DNA from: an uncultured Erysipelotrichaceae bacterium
GTDB lineage: Bacteria; Bacillota_I; Bacilli_A; RF39; UBA660
Assembly (NCBI GenBank): GCA_902800945.1
Contig: CADCFX010000003.1
Location: forward strand, 1-61,749
Length of the DNA: 61,749 nucleotides
Direction of reading: 5' to 3'
Of this stretch, positions 1 to 8,339 are shown in pieces. How positions within the stretch are numbered: the first letter of the stretch is position 1; the number at the start of each line of letters is the position of its first letter. Made by a program: the position numbers and the translations under genes. The notes beneath the pieces are model-generated. The model saw only the letters and a list, made by a program, of their open reading frames with translations, did not search any database and was not told the origin of the DNA.

Positions 1-485
1 CCAAACAAATCTATTAATACATTTAATCTGTTATTCTCTAAATCAATATTATCTACAACACCATTCATTCCCTTAAATGGTCCTTCAATAATAGTCACTT
101 TAGTACCAACTGCCATATCATTTTCGATATTAACTCTACTCATTCCCATAGTAGCTAATATTCTATCTATTTCTTGAGGCATCAATGGTGTAGGTTTAGC
201 TTTATGTCCAGATGATCCAATAAAACCTGTAACCCCTGGAGTATTACGTACTATATACCATGCTTCATCTGACATTATCATCTCTACCAATACATATCCA
301 GGGAACATCTTTTTAACTTTTTCTTTTTTTACCCCGTCTTTAATTTCAACCTCTGTTGTTTCAGGAATTATTACTCTAAAGATATTATCTTGCATTCCCA
401 TAGAAACAGCGCGAGATTCCAATTTCTCTTTTACTTTTGCTTCATGCCCACTATAAGTGTTAACTACATACCATTCTTTTTCCAT
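1..485 (-). CDS. nusG: Transcription antitermination/termination factor NusG (partial, 3' end outside window)
   Basis: NusG binds RNA polymerase and modulates pausing, termination and transcription-translation coupling. The visible N-terminal 161 residues begin MEKEWYVVNTYSGHE, the typical NGN-domain start, and run through FPGYVLVEM and VRNTPGVTGFIG. A KOW segment follows around residues 132-150 (VTIIEGPFKG). The reading frame leaves the window at base 1. Its ATG overlaps the secE stop in a TAATG junction, so the two genes are translationally coupled, as expected for the conserved secE-nusG pair. Confidence 0.97.
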   Translation of the reverse strand, partial: MEKEWYVVNTYSGHEAKVKEKLESRAVSMGMQDNIFRVIIPETTEVEIKDGVKKEKVKKMFPGYVLVEMIMSDEAWYIVRNTPGVTGFIGSSGHKAKPTPLMPQEIDRILATMGMSRVNIENDMAVGTKVTIIEGPFKGMNGVVDNIDLENNRLNVLIDLF

Positions 486-850
486 TATACAAACAATCCC
501 TTCAAGAATACTTTTAGCCAAGCCATAAACAACATTAAGGCCTCAAAGAATAAAACCAAAAATATACACATTACAAGCACTGCAATTGTAGATTTCAATA
601 TAGTTCCAGCAGAAGGCCATACAACCTGCTTCATTTCTTTTCTAATTCCTTTTATAAGACCTTCTTTTTTCTTCTTTTCCTTTTTTTCTTTCTTTTCAGC
701 TTTTTCTACATTTTCTTTCTTTTCAGCTTTTTCTACATTTTCTTTTTTTTCTTCTTTATCTATAGTTTCTTCTATCTTTTTTTCCGCTATTTTCTTTTCT
801 TTAGTCTCGGAAATTGTTGCGTCTTTTACTTCTTTTTTTGCTCTTGCCAT
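485..850 (-). CDS. secE: Preprotein translocase subunit SecE with long charged N-terminal extension
   Basis: SecE is the small clamp subunit of the SecYEG channel in the cytoplasmic membrane. The C-terminal 55 residues carry the family core: an amphipathic helix (GIRKEMKQVVWPSAGTILKS) followed by one membrane span (about residues 88-112). At 121 residues it is about twice the usual Gram-positive length (about 60), because of a Lys/Glu-rich N-terminus that includes a tandem copy of an 8-residue unit (ENVEKAEK, twice). It is preceded by an AGAGGTG ribosome site and its own promoter, and its stop overlaps nusG. No rpmG lies in the 110-base gap upstream, unlike in Bacillus. Confidence 0.93.
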   Translation of the reverse strand: MARAKKEVKDATISETKEKKIAEKKIEETIDKEEKKENVEKAEKKENVEKAEKKEKKEKKKKEGLIKGIRKEMKQVVWPSAGTILKSTIAVLVMCIFLVLFFEALMLFMAWLKVFLKGLFV

Positions 851-908
851 AAGCCCACCTCTAATATTTTTTTGTATTTAAAAAAACACCTTTTTGTGTT
901 TCAAGTAG

Positions 909-937
909 AATATACTATAAAACCCCTAAAAAAGCAA
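909..937 (-). promoter_or_regulatory. Sigma-A type promoter for secE-nusG
   Basis: On the minus strand a -35 box TTGCTT (932-937) lies 17 bases from a -10 box TATATT (909-914), between the sigma-factor gene and secE. The TTGCTT box recurs before mrnC and tRNA-His in this window. Confidence 0.65.
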
Positions 938-960
938 GTGTTTTTTATATACTTATAACC

Positions 961-1569
961 CTATTCAATAATTTTTTTTATTTTACTCTTAATTCTTTGC
1001 ATTGCATTATCAATTTGTTTAGGTTCTCTTCCTAATACAATTGCAATCTCGTTATACTTAAGCCCCTTAATCATATATTCATATACATCATATTCCTTTT
1101 TTGATAAAGAAGCTTTTATTTTAGCATTCAACTCCATGTATCCTTCTTCATTTAACATCTTAAATAATGGATCATTAAGCGAATTATCACTTATTGTTTC
1201 CATTAAAGGTAATGTCGCTTTATCATAAACATATTCTAAAGACAAAGATTCCGAATGCATTCTCGACTTTTTATTATTAACGCTTCTTATGGCGTATTGC
1301 AATCTCCTATCAACGCACAATGTAATAAACGAAGGCAGTGAAGCCGCCTTATCCTCACGATAATTAACTATTGCATCAGAAAAACCAACTAAAGCATCTT
1401 GAAACAAATCGTTATAATCATATCCTAATATATTAGCAATATTACTATATTTTTTTAGTTCTATATCAATAATATATCTATACTTATCGAATAAAATATC
1501 TTTAGCTTCTTCAGAGCTTTCCCTCATCATCAATACCAATTCTTGATCATTATAGTCTTCATACTTCAT
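961..1569 (-). CDS. Sigma-70 family RNA polymerase sigma factor, SigH-like
   Basis: This 202-residue protein has the layout of a SigH/Sigma-30 type factor: region 2 around residues 20-100 (FDKYRYIIDIELKKY, then DYNDLFQDALVGFSDAIVNYREDK) and a region 4 helix-turn-helix at the C-terminus (SKKEYDVYEYMIKGLKYNEIAIVLG). Its place between rlmB and secE-nusG matches sigH in Bacillus and Clostridium, which supports the assignment. In Bacillus SigH controls the transition state, competence and sporulation; what it controls here cannot be told from the window. It follows rlmB by 3 bases, in the same operon as mrnC and rlmB. Confidence 0.82.
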   Translation of the reverse strand: MKYEDYNDQELVLMMRESSEEAKDILFDKYRYIIDIELKKYSNIANILGYDYNDLFQDALVGFSDAIVNYREDKAASLPSFITLCVDRRLQYAIRSVNNKKSRMHSESLSLEYVYDKATLPLMETISDNSLNDPLFKMLNEEGYMELNAKIKASLSKKEYDVYEYMIKGLKYNEIAIVLGREPKQIDNAMQRIKSKIKKIIE

Positions 1570-1572
1570 TTT

Positions 1573-2256
1573 TTACCTATTCACTATTCCATATACTATT
1601 ATTCCTGCTGCCACAGATGCATTCAAAGAATTAATCTTTCCATATTGAGGAATTGATACAATTTCATCACAAGCTTCACGAACTAATCTGGCCATACCTT
1701 TTCCTTCATTACCTATAACAAGCAATACTTTTTCCGAAAAATCCAAATCTTTATAATTATGACCATTCATATCTGCACCATATACAAAAAAACCATTCTT
1801 CTTAAAATCATCTATGGTTTTATTAAGATTATTAACCATAGCTATATTAACATGTTCTAATGCTCCGGCACTTGTTTTCATAACCGTCGAATTAACTGAC
1901 ACACCCCTATCTTTAGGAATGATTATCGAATAAACTCCTGCCGCTTCACAAGTTCTAATTATAGCACCAAAATTATGAGGGTCCTCCAAATGATCCAACA
2001 TTATAACTAACTTATCAGAATACATACCTTTATAATCTTTATATTCATAATCATTAGTTACAACTATAATACCCTGGTGTTTACCATCAACCATTTTATC
2101 CATCGTTTTATTTTCTGTAACTGTATAACTAATCTTGTTTTCCTTAATAAAACTTATTATTTCTTTATCATTAAAACTCTTAGACAAATATACCTTTTTT
2201 ATAGAACTAATATCACTTTTTAACTCATTAAATACATTTTTACCATATACCTTCAT
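1573..2256 (-). CDS. rlmB: 23S rRNA (guanosine-2'-O)-methyltransferase RlmB (TrmH/SPOUT family)
   Basis: This protein is predicted to methylate the 2'-O of a guanosine in 23S rRNA using S-adenosylmethionine. Its 227 residues show an N-terminal substrate-binding part (YGKNVFNEL; HQGIIVVTNDY) followed by a SPOUT methyltransferase with the three hallmark motifs: LDHLEDPHNFGAIIRTCEAAG, LVIGNEGKGM and IPQYGKINSLNASVAAGI. The gene is packed between mrnC (1-base gap) and the sigma factor (3-base gap), the usual Firmicutes order apart from a missing yacP-type gene. Confidence in the family is high; the exact target base is inferred from the family. Confidence 0.93.
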   Translation of the reverse strand: MKVYGKNVFNELKSDISSIKKVYLSKSFNDKEIISFIKENKISYTVTENKTMDKMVDGKHQGIIVVTNDYEYKDYKGMYSDKLVIMLDHLEDPHNFGAIIRTCEAAGVYSIIIPKDRGVSVNSTVMKTSAGALEHVNIAMVNNLNKTIDDFKKNGFFVYGADMNGHNYKDLDFSEKVLLVIGNEGKGMARLVREACDEIVSIPQYGKINSLNASVAAGIIVYGIVNR

Positions 2257-2257
2257 A

Positions 2258-2617
2258 TTATTCTCCTAAAATAAATTTCATTATTTCTTCTATTCTATTA
2301 TCTTTATTATCAAAATGTAGCTTTCCTATTAACGCCTCCAACCCCGTCGCAAATCTATAAGTAATTATATCTGTACTTTTGCTTTTAGTCCCTTTAGCAT
2401 TTCTTCCCCATTTAACTATTTCCAATTCTTCATCTGTTAAGAAATTAGAATTTATCAATCGCTCCAAATGACTTCTTTGACTCTTGGCACTAACATATTT
2501 CAAACTACTTTGTTGTAACTCCCCAACTTTCGTAATTCCTTTCTTTACCAAATATTCTCTAACATACATTTCATATATAGTATCACCCATATATGCACAA
2601 ACCAAAGGTCCATACAT
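2258..2617 (-). CDS. mrnC: Mini-ribonuclease III (MrnC)
   Basis: Mini-III is the RNase III catalytic domain without a double-strand RNA-binding domain; it matures 23S rRNA in Firmicutes. The start of the 119-residue protein, MYGPLVCAYMGDTIYEMYVREYL, has the GDxxYE-type acidic signature, and GLEALIGKLHF near the end holds the second acidic motif. The ATG at 2617 is preferred over an in-frame GTG at 2626 because that GTG lies inside the ribosome site GGGTGG. In Bacillus this gene precedes rlmB in the same way; cysS, usually upstream, is not here and lgt lies upstream instead. Confidence 0.92.
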   Translation of the reverse strand: MYGPLVCAYMGDTIYEMYVREYLVKKGITKVGELQQSSLKYVSAKSQRSHLERLINSNFLTDEELEIVKWGRNAKGTKSKSTDIITYRFATGLEALIGKLHFDNKDNRIEEIMKFILGE

Positions 2618-2634
2618 AATTACCACCCATAGCT

Positions 2635-2662
2635 AATTTATCATAAATCACGAAAAAAGCAA
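2635..2662 (-). promoter_or_regulatory. Promoter for mrnC-rlmB-sigma operon
   Basis: A minus-strand TTGCTT (2657-2662) is followed after 16 bases by TAAATT (2635-2640), between the lgt stop and the mrnC start. The -10 box is imperfect, so the call is moderate. Confidence 0.45.
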
Positions 2663-2669
2663 GTTCCTT

Positions 2670-3650
2670 TTACTCGCTTTTGCTTTTATTACTTTTGCTT
2701 TTTTTATCCTTTTTTCTAGTCGATTTCTTCGAGGCGCTTTTTTCAATTGATTTAGCATCTATTTTTTCTGTTTCCTTAACTATTTCTTTTTCCTTTTTCT
2801 CTGTTTGAGCTTTCTCTTTCTTTATTTTCTCACCATTAGTTTTCTTATTAATAGATTTCCTTTTGGACTCTTTTACAACATCTTTTCTAGAAGACAGTAT
2901 TACAAAGAAAACCAAACCGCAGACAAATAAAGCTGCCGAAACAACCTGGGCTATTTTTATAGCGCCTAAAGTAAGAGAATCGGTTCGCAAAGATTCTATA
3001 AAAAATCTTCCTAATGAATAAAACATCAGATATAAACAAGTTAACTGTCCCATCCTCCTATTTTTATAAAACTTTCTTACAGCCCACAAAACTACAAAAC
3101 CTAATATACACCACAAAAATTCATAATAGAAAGTCGGATGATAGTAAATACCCCCGATTTTCATTCCTTTAACTACAAAACTCGGTATTATTTTTAAAGC
3201 TTTTAGATTCGCCATAGTAGTAACAGGTCCATGAGCTTCACTGTTAAAGAAGTTCCCCCATCTTCCTATAGCCTGCCCTAATATTAATGACGGAACAACT
3301 AAATCTGTTAAAGATAATACTTTTACTTTTTTTGTTTTTGAAAAAATATAAATAGTTAAAAGACCCGCAATTATTCCTCCATGAATAGCCAAACCACCAT
3401 TCCAAAGTCTAAAAACTTCTAAAAAATCATTTTGATATAAATTTAAATTAAATAATACATAATATAATCTTGCCCCTAATATTCCAAATATGACCGTATA
3501 GAACCCCATATCAAATATTAAATCCTTATCAATTTTCTCTCTTTTTCCTTCTACTAAAGCCAATATAAAACCTATAATAACTGCCATCAATATAAAGAAA
3601 GAATACCATTTAAATTCGATTTTACCAATATTAAACATAACCGGATTCAT
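2670..3650 (-). CDS. lgt: Prolipoprotein diacylglyceryl transferase Lgt with lysine-rich C-terminal tail
   Basis: Lgt transfers diacylglycerol from phosphatidylglycerol to the lipobox cysteine of prolipoproteins, in the cytoplasmic membrane. The 326-residue protein has seven predicted spans and the Lgt signature RWGNFFNSEAHG around residues 131-142, as well as YHPTFYYEFLW and GARLYYVLFN. The enzyme normally ends near residue 260; here about 65 more residues form a Lys/Glu/Ser-rich cytoplasmic tail like that on SecE. The gene implies that lipoproteins are made. It ends 53 bases before mrnC, which has its own promoter. Confidence 0.95.
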   Translation of the reverse strand: MNPVMFNIGKIEFKWYSFFILMAVIIGFILALVEGKREKIDKDLIFDMGFYTVIFGILGARLYYVLFNLNLYQNDFLEVFRLWNGGLAIHGGIIAGLLTIYIFSKTKKVKVLSLTDLVVPSLILGQAIGRWGNFFNSEAHGPVTTMANLKALKIIPSFVVKGMKIGGIYYHPTFYYEFLWCILGFVVLWAVRKFYKNRRMGQLTCLYLMFYSLGRFFIESLRTDSLTLGAIKIAQVVSAALFVCGLVFFVILSSRKDVVKESKRKSINKKTNGEKIKKEKAQTEKKEKEIVKETEKIDAKSIEKSASKKSTRKKDKKSKSNKSKSE

Positions 3651-3708
3651 TTAGCCATCTCCTTCTCAAGTAAACGTATTATACCACAATAAAAAAATTA
3701 TAAAAACA

Positions 3709-3735
3709 AAAAAAGAGAAGTTCCCTTCTCATTAA
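3709..3735 (-). terminator. Intrinsic terminator of the duplicated-domain gene
   Basis: On the minus strand the stem GAGAAG/CTTCTC with loop GGAA is followed by seven T residues, just after the stop of the gene at 3754. Confidence 0.8.
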
Positions 3736-3753
3736 CAACAAAATATTTTTTTA

Positions 3754-4371
3754 TTACTTAATTCCATGAGCTTCTTGATGTAAGGCACCATCTGCAAAAC
3801 TTGCTAAGCTTTCATTTTCTTTAATTCCCCAATTTAAAGAAGTCCATGTACGTTCATATGAATCTTCATATATACCAAAAAGTGTATAATACTTCTTACG
3901 TAATAACAACTCTTCATTAACACCAGATTCTTTATATTTTTTATCCAATCTATCTAAAATATTACTAATGATTTTATATTTTTTGCACAAATAAGCATAT
4001 TTTTCTGGTGTCATCTCTGAAGTATAACATCTATAATCATATAATTCCCTTTCACAATACTTAATTAAAATAGCATCAGCATATTCTTTTAATCCTACAT
4101 TTTCTTTAATTCTACAGTTTGATACTTTCCAATCACATTCTAGTCTCTTTTCAAAAATACTAAACAAAAAATCATATTCTATACGTCTTAATAACTCTTC
4201 ACTAGCCCCTTGTTTTCTATACAAATTCAGTTTGACAGCTATAAAAGGACGAAAAAAACTAAAATGTCTTATTAAATATCCATACTTGTCTGTTGTCATC
4301 CCTGAAGTAACACTTCTATACTTATTCAATAATTCAGCAAAACAATTTTGTTTTTCACTATTATTAACCAA
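3754..4371 (-). CDS. Unknown protein made of two tandem copies of an 83-residue domain
   Basis: I do not recognise this family. The protein (about 205 residues) consists of two aligned copies of one all-helical unit: the first begins YRSVTSGMTTDKYGYL and the second YRCYTSEMTPEKYAYL. Each then has EELLxRxxYxxLFxIxE, a Trp-centred segment (CDWKVSNCRIKEN; RTWTSLNWGIKEN) and an ADxAL-type end. No signal peptide or membrane span is visible, so it is probably cytoplasmic. The start is uncertain: the TTG at 4371 sits well spaced after GGGGTGG, while the in-frame GTG at 4380 overlaps that ribosome site. It is a single gene with its own terminator. Confidence 0.75.
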   Translation of the reverse strand: MVNNSEKQNCFAELLNKYRSVTSGMTTDKYGYLIRHFSFFRPFIAVKLNLYRKQGASEELLRRIEYDFLFSIFEKRLECDWKVSNCRIKENVGLKEYADAILIKYCERELYDYRCYTSEMTPEKYAYLCKKYKIISNILDRLDKKYKESGVNEELLLRKKYYTLFGIYEDSYERTWTSLNWGIKENESLASFADGALHQEAHGIK

Positions 4372-4450
4372 TCTAACCACCCCTTAGATATTCTATATTA
4401 TATCACTTTTATCTAAAAACCCAAAATTTTACTTAAAATAAGCTAAAAAA

Positions 4451-4984
4451 TCAAATATCATATTCTAAAATATCATCATGTCCACAATAGAAATCCAAAA
4501 AATCTGTATTATCATCATATCCTACGATATTATAATGTAAAGCCTTTATAGTTCCCGAATGTGACACTATCAAAATAGTTTCATCCGAATACATAGTCTT
4601 TAATAACTCCAGAAACTCTTTTGTCCTAGCAAGCAATTGAAAATAGTTTTCTACTCCATCTACATCCATATTCTCATTAACAGTCCAAAAACTTCTAGCC
4701 TTAATACTACTAACAGGAGCACCCTCAAATCTTCCAACATCTCTTTCCGTTATCAGATCATTAATTACAATATCACAACGCCCATCAACAATAATGTTCG
4801 CCGTTTCCTTCGCCCTTATTAATGGAGAGCAATAACAAATGTCAAATTTTACATCTTTTAATTTTTTGGCATTACGTTTCGCGTCTTTAATTCCCACATC
4901 ACAAAGAGGCACGTCTATTCTTCCTTGAATTAATCTATCAGTATTCCACTTTGTCCTACCATGTCTAACTAAATACAACTTCAC
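4451..4984 (-). CDS. Histidine phosphatase superfamily protein (phosphoglycerate-mutase-like)
   Basis: This is a small phosphatase of the branch that uses a phosphohistidine intermediate. The N-terminus LYLVRHGRTKWNTDRLIQG carries the RHG catalytic motif (His at residue 8), followed by DVPLCDVG, the arginine segment CYCSPLIRAKETA, and the second catalytic histidine in ILIVSHSGTIKAL near residue 142. Its 177 residues are typical of cobC/GpmB-like enzymes. The substrate cannot be told from sequence; no cobalamin genes are nearby. It follows the 125-residue unknown gene by 12 bases and is probably co-transcribed with it. Confidence 0.9.
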   Translation of the reverse strand: MKLYLVRHGRTKWNTDRLIQGRIDVPLCDVGIKDAKRNAKKLKDVKFDICYCSPLIRAKETANIIVDGRCDIVINDLITERDVGRFEGAPVSSIKARSFWTVNENMDVDGVENYFQLLARTKEFLELLKTMYSDETILIVSHSGTIKALHYNIVGYDDNTDFLDFYCGHDDILEYDI

Positions 4985-4996
4985 ACAATCACCATC

Positions 4997-5374
4997 TTAT
5001 CTTTTTTCAATCCCCTTTAGAAGAGAAACAAGTTTTTTAAAGCCGGCCGGGTATTTTGTAACACCACTCTTATGGTAATACACCTCATTCTCATCATAAA
5101 ACGATATTCTCCATAACAACCCCATCGGAGGATGATCTCCAGACTTATCAGGCCAATAATCATATTCGTCAATATGTTCATATTCCCAAATCTTTTCTTC
5201 TATTTCAGCAATTTTCTTTTCATCAATAGAAACCATATATATTATTCCATCCACATCAATTACTTTTTCTTCAAGATTGAAAATAATATAATTTCTATCC
5301 TCATAATCCAATTCCACTCTTTTAATATGACTCTTTTCCTTATATTTTTTTTCTATATCTAATTCTGCTTTCAT
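4997..5374 (-). CDS. Unknown 125-residue acidic protein
   Basis: I do not recognise this family. The sequence is charged and soluble, with beta-rich stretches (YIIFNLEEKVIDVDGIIYMVSID) and an aromatic acidic centre (YEHIDEYDYWPD). It ends in a motif (HKSGVTKYPAGFKKLVSLLKGI) reminiscent of small uncharacterised Firmicutes proteins. There is no signal peptide or membrane span. It begins after GAGGT, 7 bases downstream of the uvrA stop and 12 bases before the histidine phosphatase, so it may be read through from uvrA. Confidence 0.7.
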   Translation of the reverse strand: MKAELDIEKKYKEKSHIKRVELDYEDRNYIIFNLEEKVIDVDGIIYMVSIDEKKIAEIEEKIWEYEHIDEYDYWPDKSGDHPPMGLLWRISFYDENEVYYHKSGVTKYPAGFKKLVSLLKGIEKR

Positions 5375-5381
5375 TTAAACC

Positions 5382-8186
5382 TCACAATACACCTTTTAAA
5401 AATTGGCCAGTATAACTCTCTTTAACTTTAGCAACAGCTTCTGGAGTACCAGTAGTAACAACTTCTCCGCCACCAGTACCACCTTCCGGACCCAAATCTA
5501 TAATATAATCTGCGACTTTAATAACATCTAAATTATGTTCTATAACGACAACCGTATCCCCGTTGTTAACAATCCTCTGTAAAATCATTAACAATTTCTT
5601 TATATCATCACTATGTAAACCAGTTGTCGGCTCATCTAATATAAAAACACTTTTGCCAGTAGCTTTCTTTTGCAACTCTTTAGCAAGTTTTACCCGACCA
5701 GCTTCTCCTCCAGACAAAGTAGGTGCAGATTGCCCAAGCTCTATATATGATAATCCAACATCCATCATAACTTGTAGCTTGTTCTTAACCTTAGGAATAC
5801 TATCAAAAAAATCTAACGCCTCACTAACTCTCATATTCAACACTTCTGATATATTTTTATCTTTAAACTTTACATCTAACGTTTCCCTATTATACCTAGT
5901 TCCATGACATACCTCACAAGGAACATAAACATCTGGCAAAAAGTTCATTTCAATTCTTTTCACACCATCTCCATAACAGGCCTCACAACGGCCACCTTTA
6001 ACATTAAATGAAAATCTATTTTTGCCATAACCGCGCACCTTTGATTCTTTCATTTCTGCAAAAACATCTCTAATATCATCAAAAACCCCTACATAAGTAG
6101 CCGGATTACTCCTAGGTGTTCTTCCAATCGGATCTTGAGTAATATGGACAACCTTATCAACATTATCTAATCCTTTAATATCTTTACATTGACCAACTAC
6201 TACTTTAGATTTGTAGATATTCTTAGTAAGAGCATTATACAAAATATCATTGACCAAAGTTGATTTACCACTACCAGATACACCTGTTACACAAGTAAAA
6301 GTTCCTAAAGGAATCTTAACATTGATATTCTTTAAATTATGTTCTTTAGCTCCCTTTATCTCAATGAACAAACCATTTCCCTTTCTTCTTTTCTTTGGCA
6401 CATCAATTTTTTCTTTACCAGTTAAATATTTTCCCGTTAATGAATTGGGGTTTTTCATTACTTCTCCAGGGGTGCCAGCAGCCATTACTTCTCCACCTTC
6501 ATTACCTGCTCCAGGACCAATATCAACCAAATAATCAGCAGCTAACATAGTATCCGTATCATGTTCAACCACTATCAATGTATTCCCCAAATCTCTCATC
6601 TCTTTTAAAGAATTAATAAGTTTTTGATTATCTCTCTGATGTAATCCTATACTAGGCTCATCTAATACATACAATACCCCAGATAGTTTACTACCTATCT
6701 GCGTTGCCAATCTTATTCGTTGAGCTTCACCTCCAGATAACGTTCCTGCTGCTCTATCCAAGGTAATATATCCCAATCCAACATTGTTCAAAAACTCTAA
6801 TCTATTAGCAATCTCTCTAATTAGCAACTCGCTTATTTTTCTTTCTTCAACATTCAACTTCAAATTATTAATAAAACCATATAACTCACTAATACTCATA
6901 GCTGTCATATCATATATATTCTTTTTATTAATAAAGACATTTAAAACTTCATTTCTCAACCTGGTACCATTACATAAAGAACATTTTTGTTCATACATAA
7001 AATTCTCTATCCATTCCCTTACCCACGCAGCTGTAGTTTCAACATATCTTCGTTCTAAATTAGTAATAATACCTTCAAAATAATCCGTCTTAGTTCGTAT
7101 ATTTCCTCCTCTAGAAACATATTTAAAATCCAGTATATCATCCGATCCATACAATATCTTTTCCATTTTTTCTCTTGGTATCTTCTTTACTGGCATATCT
7201 AAATCTATATCATAATAATCTGCCGTCGTTTCTACTTCTGTAAATAATATATTCTGATCTTGTGTTAAAGTTTTTATCGCCCCTTCTCTTATGCTCTTAT
7301 TCTTATCCGGAATAAGTAAATCCTCACTTATTTTCATTTTTAAACCCAAGCCATTACATTCTGGACATGCTCCAAAAGGCGAATTAAACGAAAACATTCT
7401 CGTCTCTAGTTTAGGTATAGAATAATTACAATGAATACAAGCATAATTTTCACTCATCAAAAATTCATCTTCACCCACCACATTAAACAACACTAATCCA
7501 TTAGCTAGTTGAGAGCTATTCTCTATAGATTCAAATATTCTACTTCTTTCTTCTGGCTTAACCATTACTCTATCAACTATAACTTCAATATTATCCTTTT
7601 TATTCTTTTCAAGTTTAATATCTTCAGATAAATCTCTTATTTCTCCATTTACTCTTACTCTAGTATAACCTTTTTTTCTTAAGTCTTCTAAAACATCCTG
7701 ATGCGATCCCTTCTCGCCACGTATAATGGGGGCCATAATTTCAATTTTAGTTCTCTCTGGATAATTCATAATCTTATTGGTCATTTCTTCTATACTTTGA
7801 CTAGAAATAGGCTCATGATGGTTAGGACAATAAGGAACGCCAATCCTGGCATATAACAAACGCAAATAATCATAAATCTCTGTAACAGTTCCAACTGTAC
7901 TACGTGGATTATTATTAGTACTCTTTTGATCGATACTAATACTTGGGCTTAATCCCTCAATACTATCTACATCAGGTTTACTAGTTCCTCCCAAAAATTG
8001 TCTAGCATAACTAGATAAGCTTTCTACATACCTTCTTTGCCCTTCAGCATAAATAGTATCAAAGGCTAAACTACTTTTACCACTACCAGAAACACCAGTC
8101 ATAACTACTAGTGAATTTTTAGGCAGTTCCAAATCAATATTCTTTAAATTATTCTCACGAGCACCCTTAATAATTATCTTATCCAT
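5382..8186 (-). CDS. uvrA: Excinuclease ABC subunit A (UvrA)
   Basis: UvrA is the damage-sensing ATPase of nucleotide excision repair and works with UvrB and UvrC (neither is in this window). The 934-residue protein has two ABC modules: Walker A GVSGSGKSS at residues 31-39 and a second GVSGSGKST in the C-terminal half, two LSGGEAxR signatures, and Cys-rich zinc modules (CIHC, CSLC, and CEAC...CEVC in the second half). The start at 8186 follows GGAGAG, is the usual N-terminus (MDKIIIKGARENNLKN), and leaves the promoter outside the gene; an in-frame ATG at 8240 would place the promoter and operator inside the coding region. Confidence 0.98.
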   Translation of the reverse strand: MDKIIIKGARENNLKNIDLELPKNSLVVMTGVSGSGKSSLAFDTIYAEGQRRYVESLSSYARQFLGGTSKPDVDSIEGLSPSISIDQKSTNNNPRSTVGTVTEIYDYLRLLYARIGVPYCPNHHEPISSQSIEEMTNKIMNYPERTKIEIMAPIIRGEKGSHQDVLEDLRKKGYTRVRVNGEIRDLSEDIKLEKNKKDNIEVIVDRVMVKPEERSRIFESIENSSQLANGLVLFNVVGEDEFLMSENYACIHCNYSIPKLETRMFSFNSPFGACPECNGLGLKMKISEDLLIPDKNKSIREGAIKTLTQDQNILFTEVETTADYYDIDLDMPVKKIPREKMEKILYGSDDILDFKYVSRGGNIRTKTDYFEGIITNLERRYVETTAAWVREWIENFMYEQKCSLCNGTRLRNEVLNVFINKKNIYDMTAMSISELYGFINNLKLNVEERKISELLIREIANRLEFLNNVGLGYITLDRAAGTLSGGEAQRIRLATQIGSKLSGVLYVLDEPSIGLHQRDNQKLINSLKEMRDLGNTLIVVEHDTDTMLAADYLVDIGPGAGNEGGEVMAAGTPGEVMKNPNSLTGKYLTGKEKIDVPKKRRKGNGLFIEIKGAKEHNLKNINVKIPLGTFTCVTGVSGSGKSTLVNDILYNALTKNIYKSKVVVGQCKDIKGLDNVDKVVHITQDPIGRTPRSNPATYVGVFDDIRDVFAEMKESKVRGYGKNRFSFNVKGGRCEACYGDGVKRIEMNFLPDVYVPCEVCHGTRYNRETLDVKFKDKNISEVLNMRVSEALDFFDSIPKVKNKLQVMMDVGLSYIELGQSAPTLSGGEAGRVKLAKELQKKATGKSVFILDEPTTGLHSDDIKKLLMILQRIVNNGDTVVVIEHNLDVIKVADYIIDLGPEGGTGGGEVVTTGTPEAVAKVKESYTGQFLKGVL

Positions 8187-8208
8187 AAATATCTCTCCAA
8201 GCCCTAAT

Positions 8209-8237
8209 ATTATAATATGATAACTTTTGTTCGTCAA
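8209..8237 (-). promoter_or_regulatory. uvrA promoter with LexA-like (SOS) box
   Basis: The minus strand has TTGACG (8232-8237), a 17-base spacer and TATAAT (8209-8214). The spacer holds CGAACAAAAGTTAT (8220-8233), close to the Gram-positive LexA consensus CGAACnnnnGTTCG with the last bases changed. A repressor there would block the promoter, fitting SOS control of uvrA in Firmicutes. The promoter is clear; the operator is an inference. Confidence 0.65.
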
Positions 8238-8262
8238 CAAGTCACAATTCCTTGAAAAATAG

Positions 8263-8312
8263 AAAAAGATAGTTTTATTAACCTATAAAATGATAAATAT
8301 TAACTATCTTTC
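8263..8312 (-). terminator. Probable terminator of the kinase-fold gene
   Basis: Ten-base complementary arms (AAAGATAGTT / AACTATCTTT) with a loop of about 27 bases, followed by a T-rich tract on the minus strand, lie after the gene ending at 8340. The long loop lowers confidence. Confidence 0.5.
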
Positions 8313-8339
8313 ATAAACCATAAATCCTTTATTCACCAA

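Noticed and set aside
390..881. A plus-strand frame of 163 codons opposite secE and nusG, rich in Phe and Ser.
   Set aside because: It is the mirror of the Lys/Glu-rich SecE extension and has no ribosome site; secE and nusG explain the region.
8187..8240. An 18-residue N-terminal extension of UvrA.
   Set aside because: It would translate the promoter; the usual family start at 8186 has a ribosome site.
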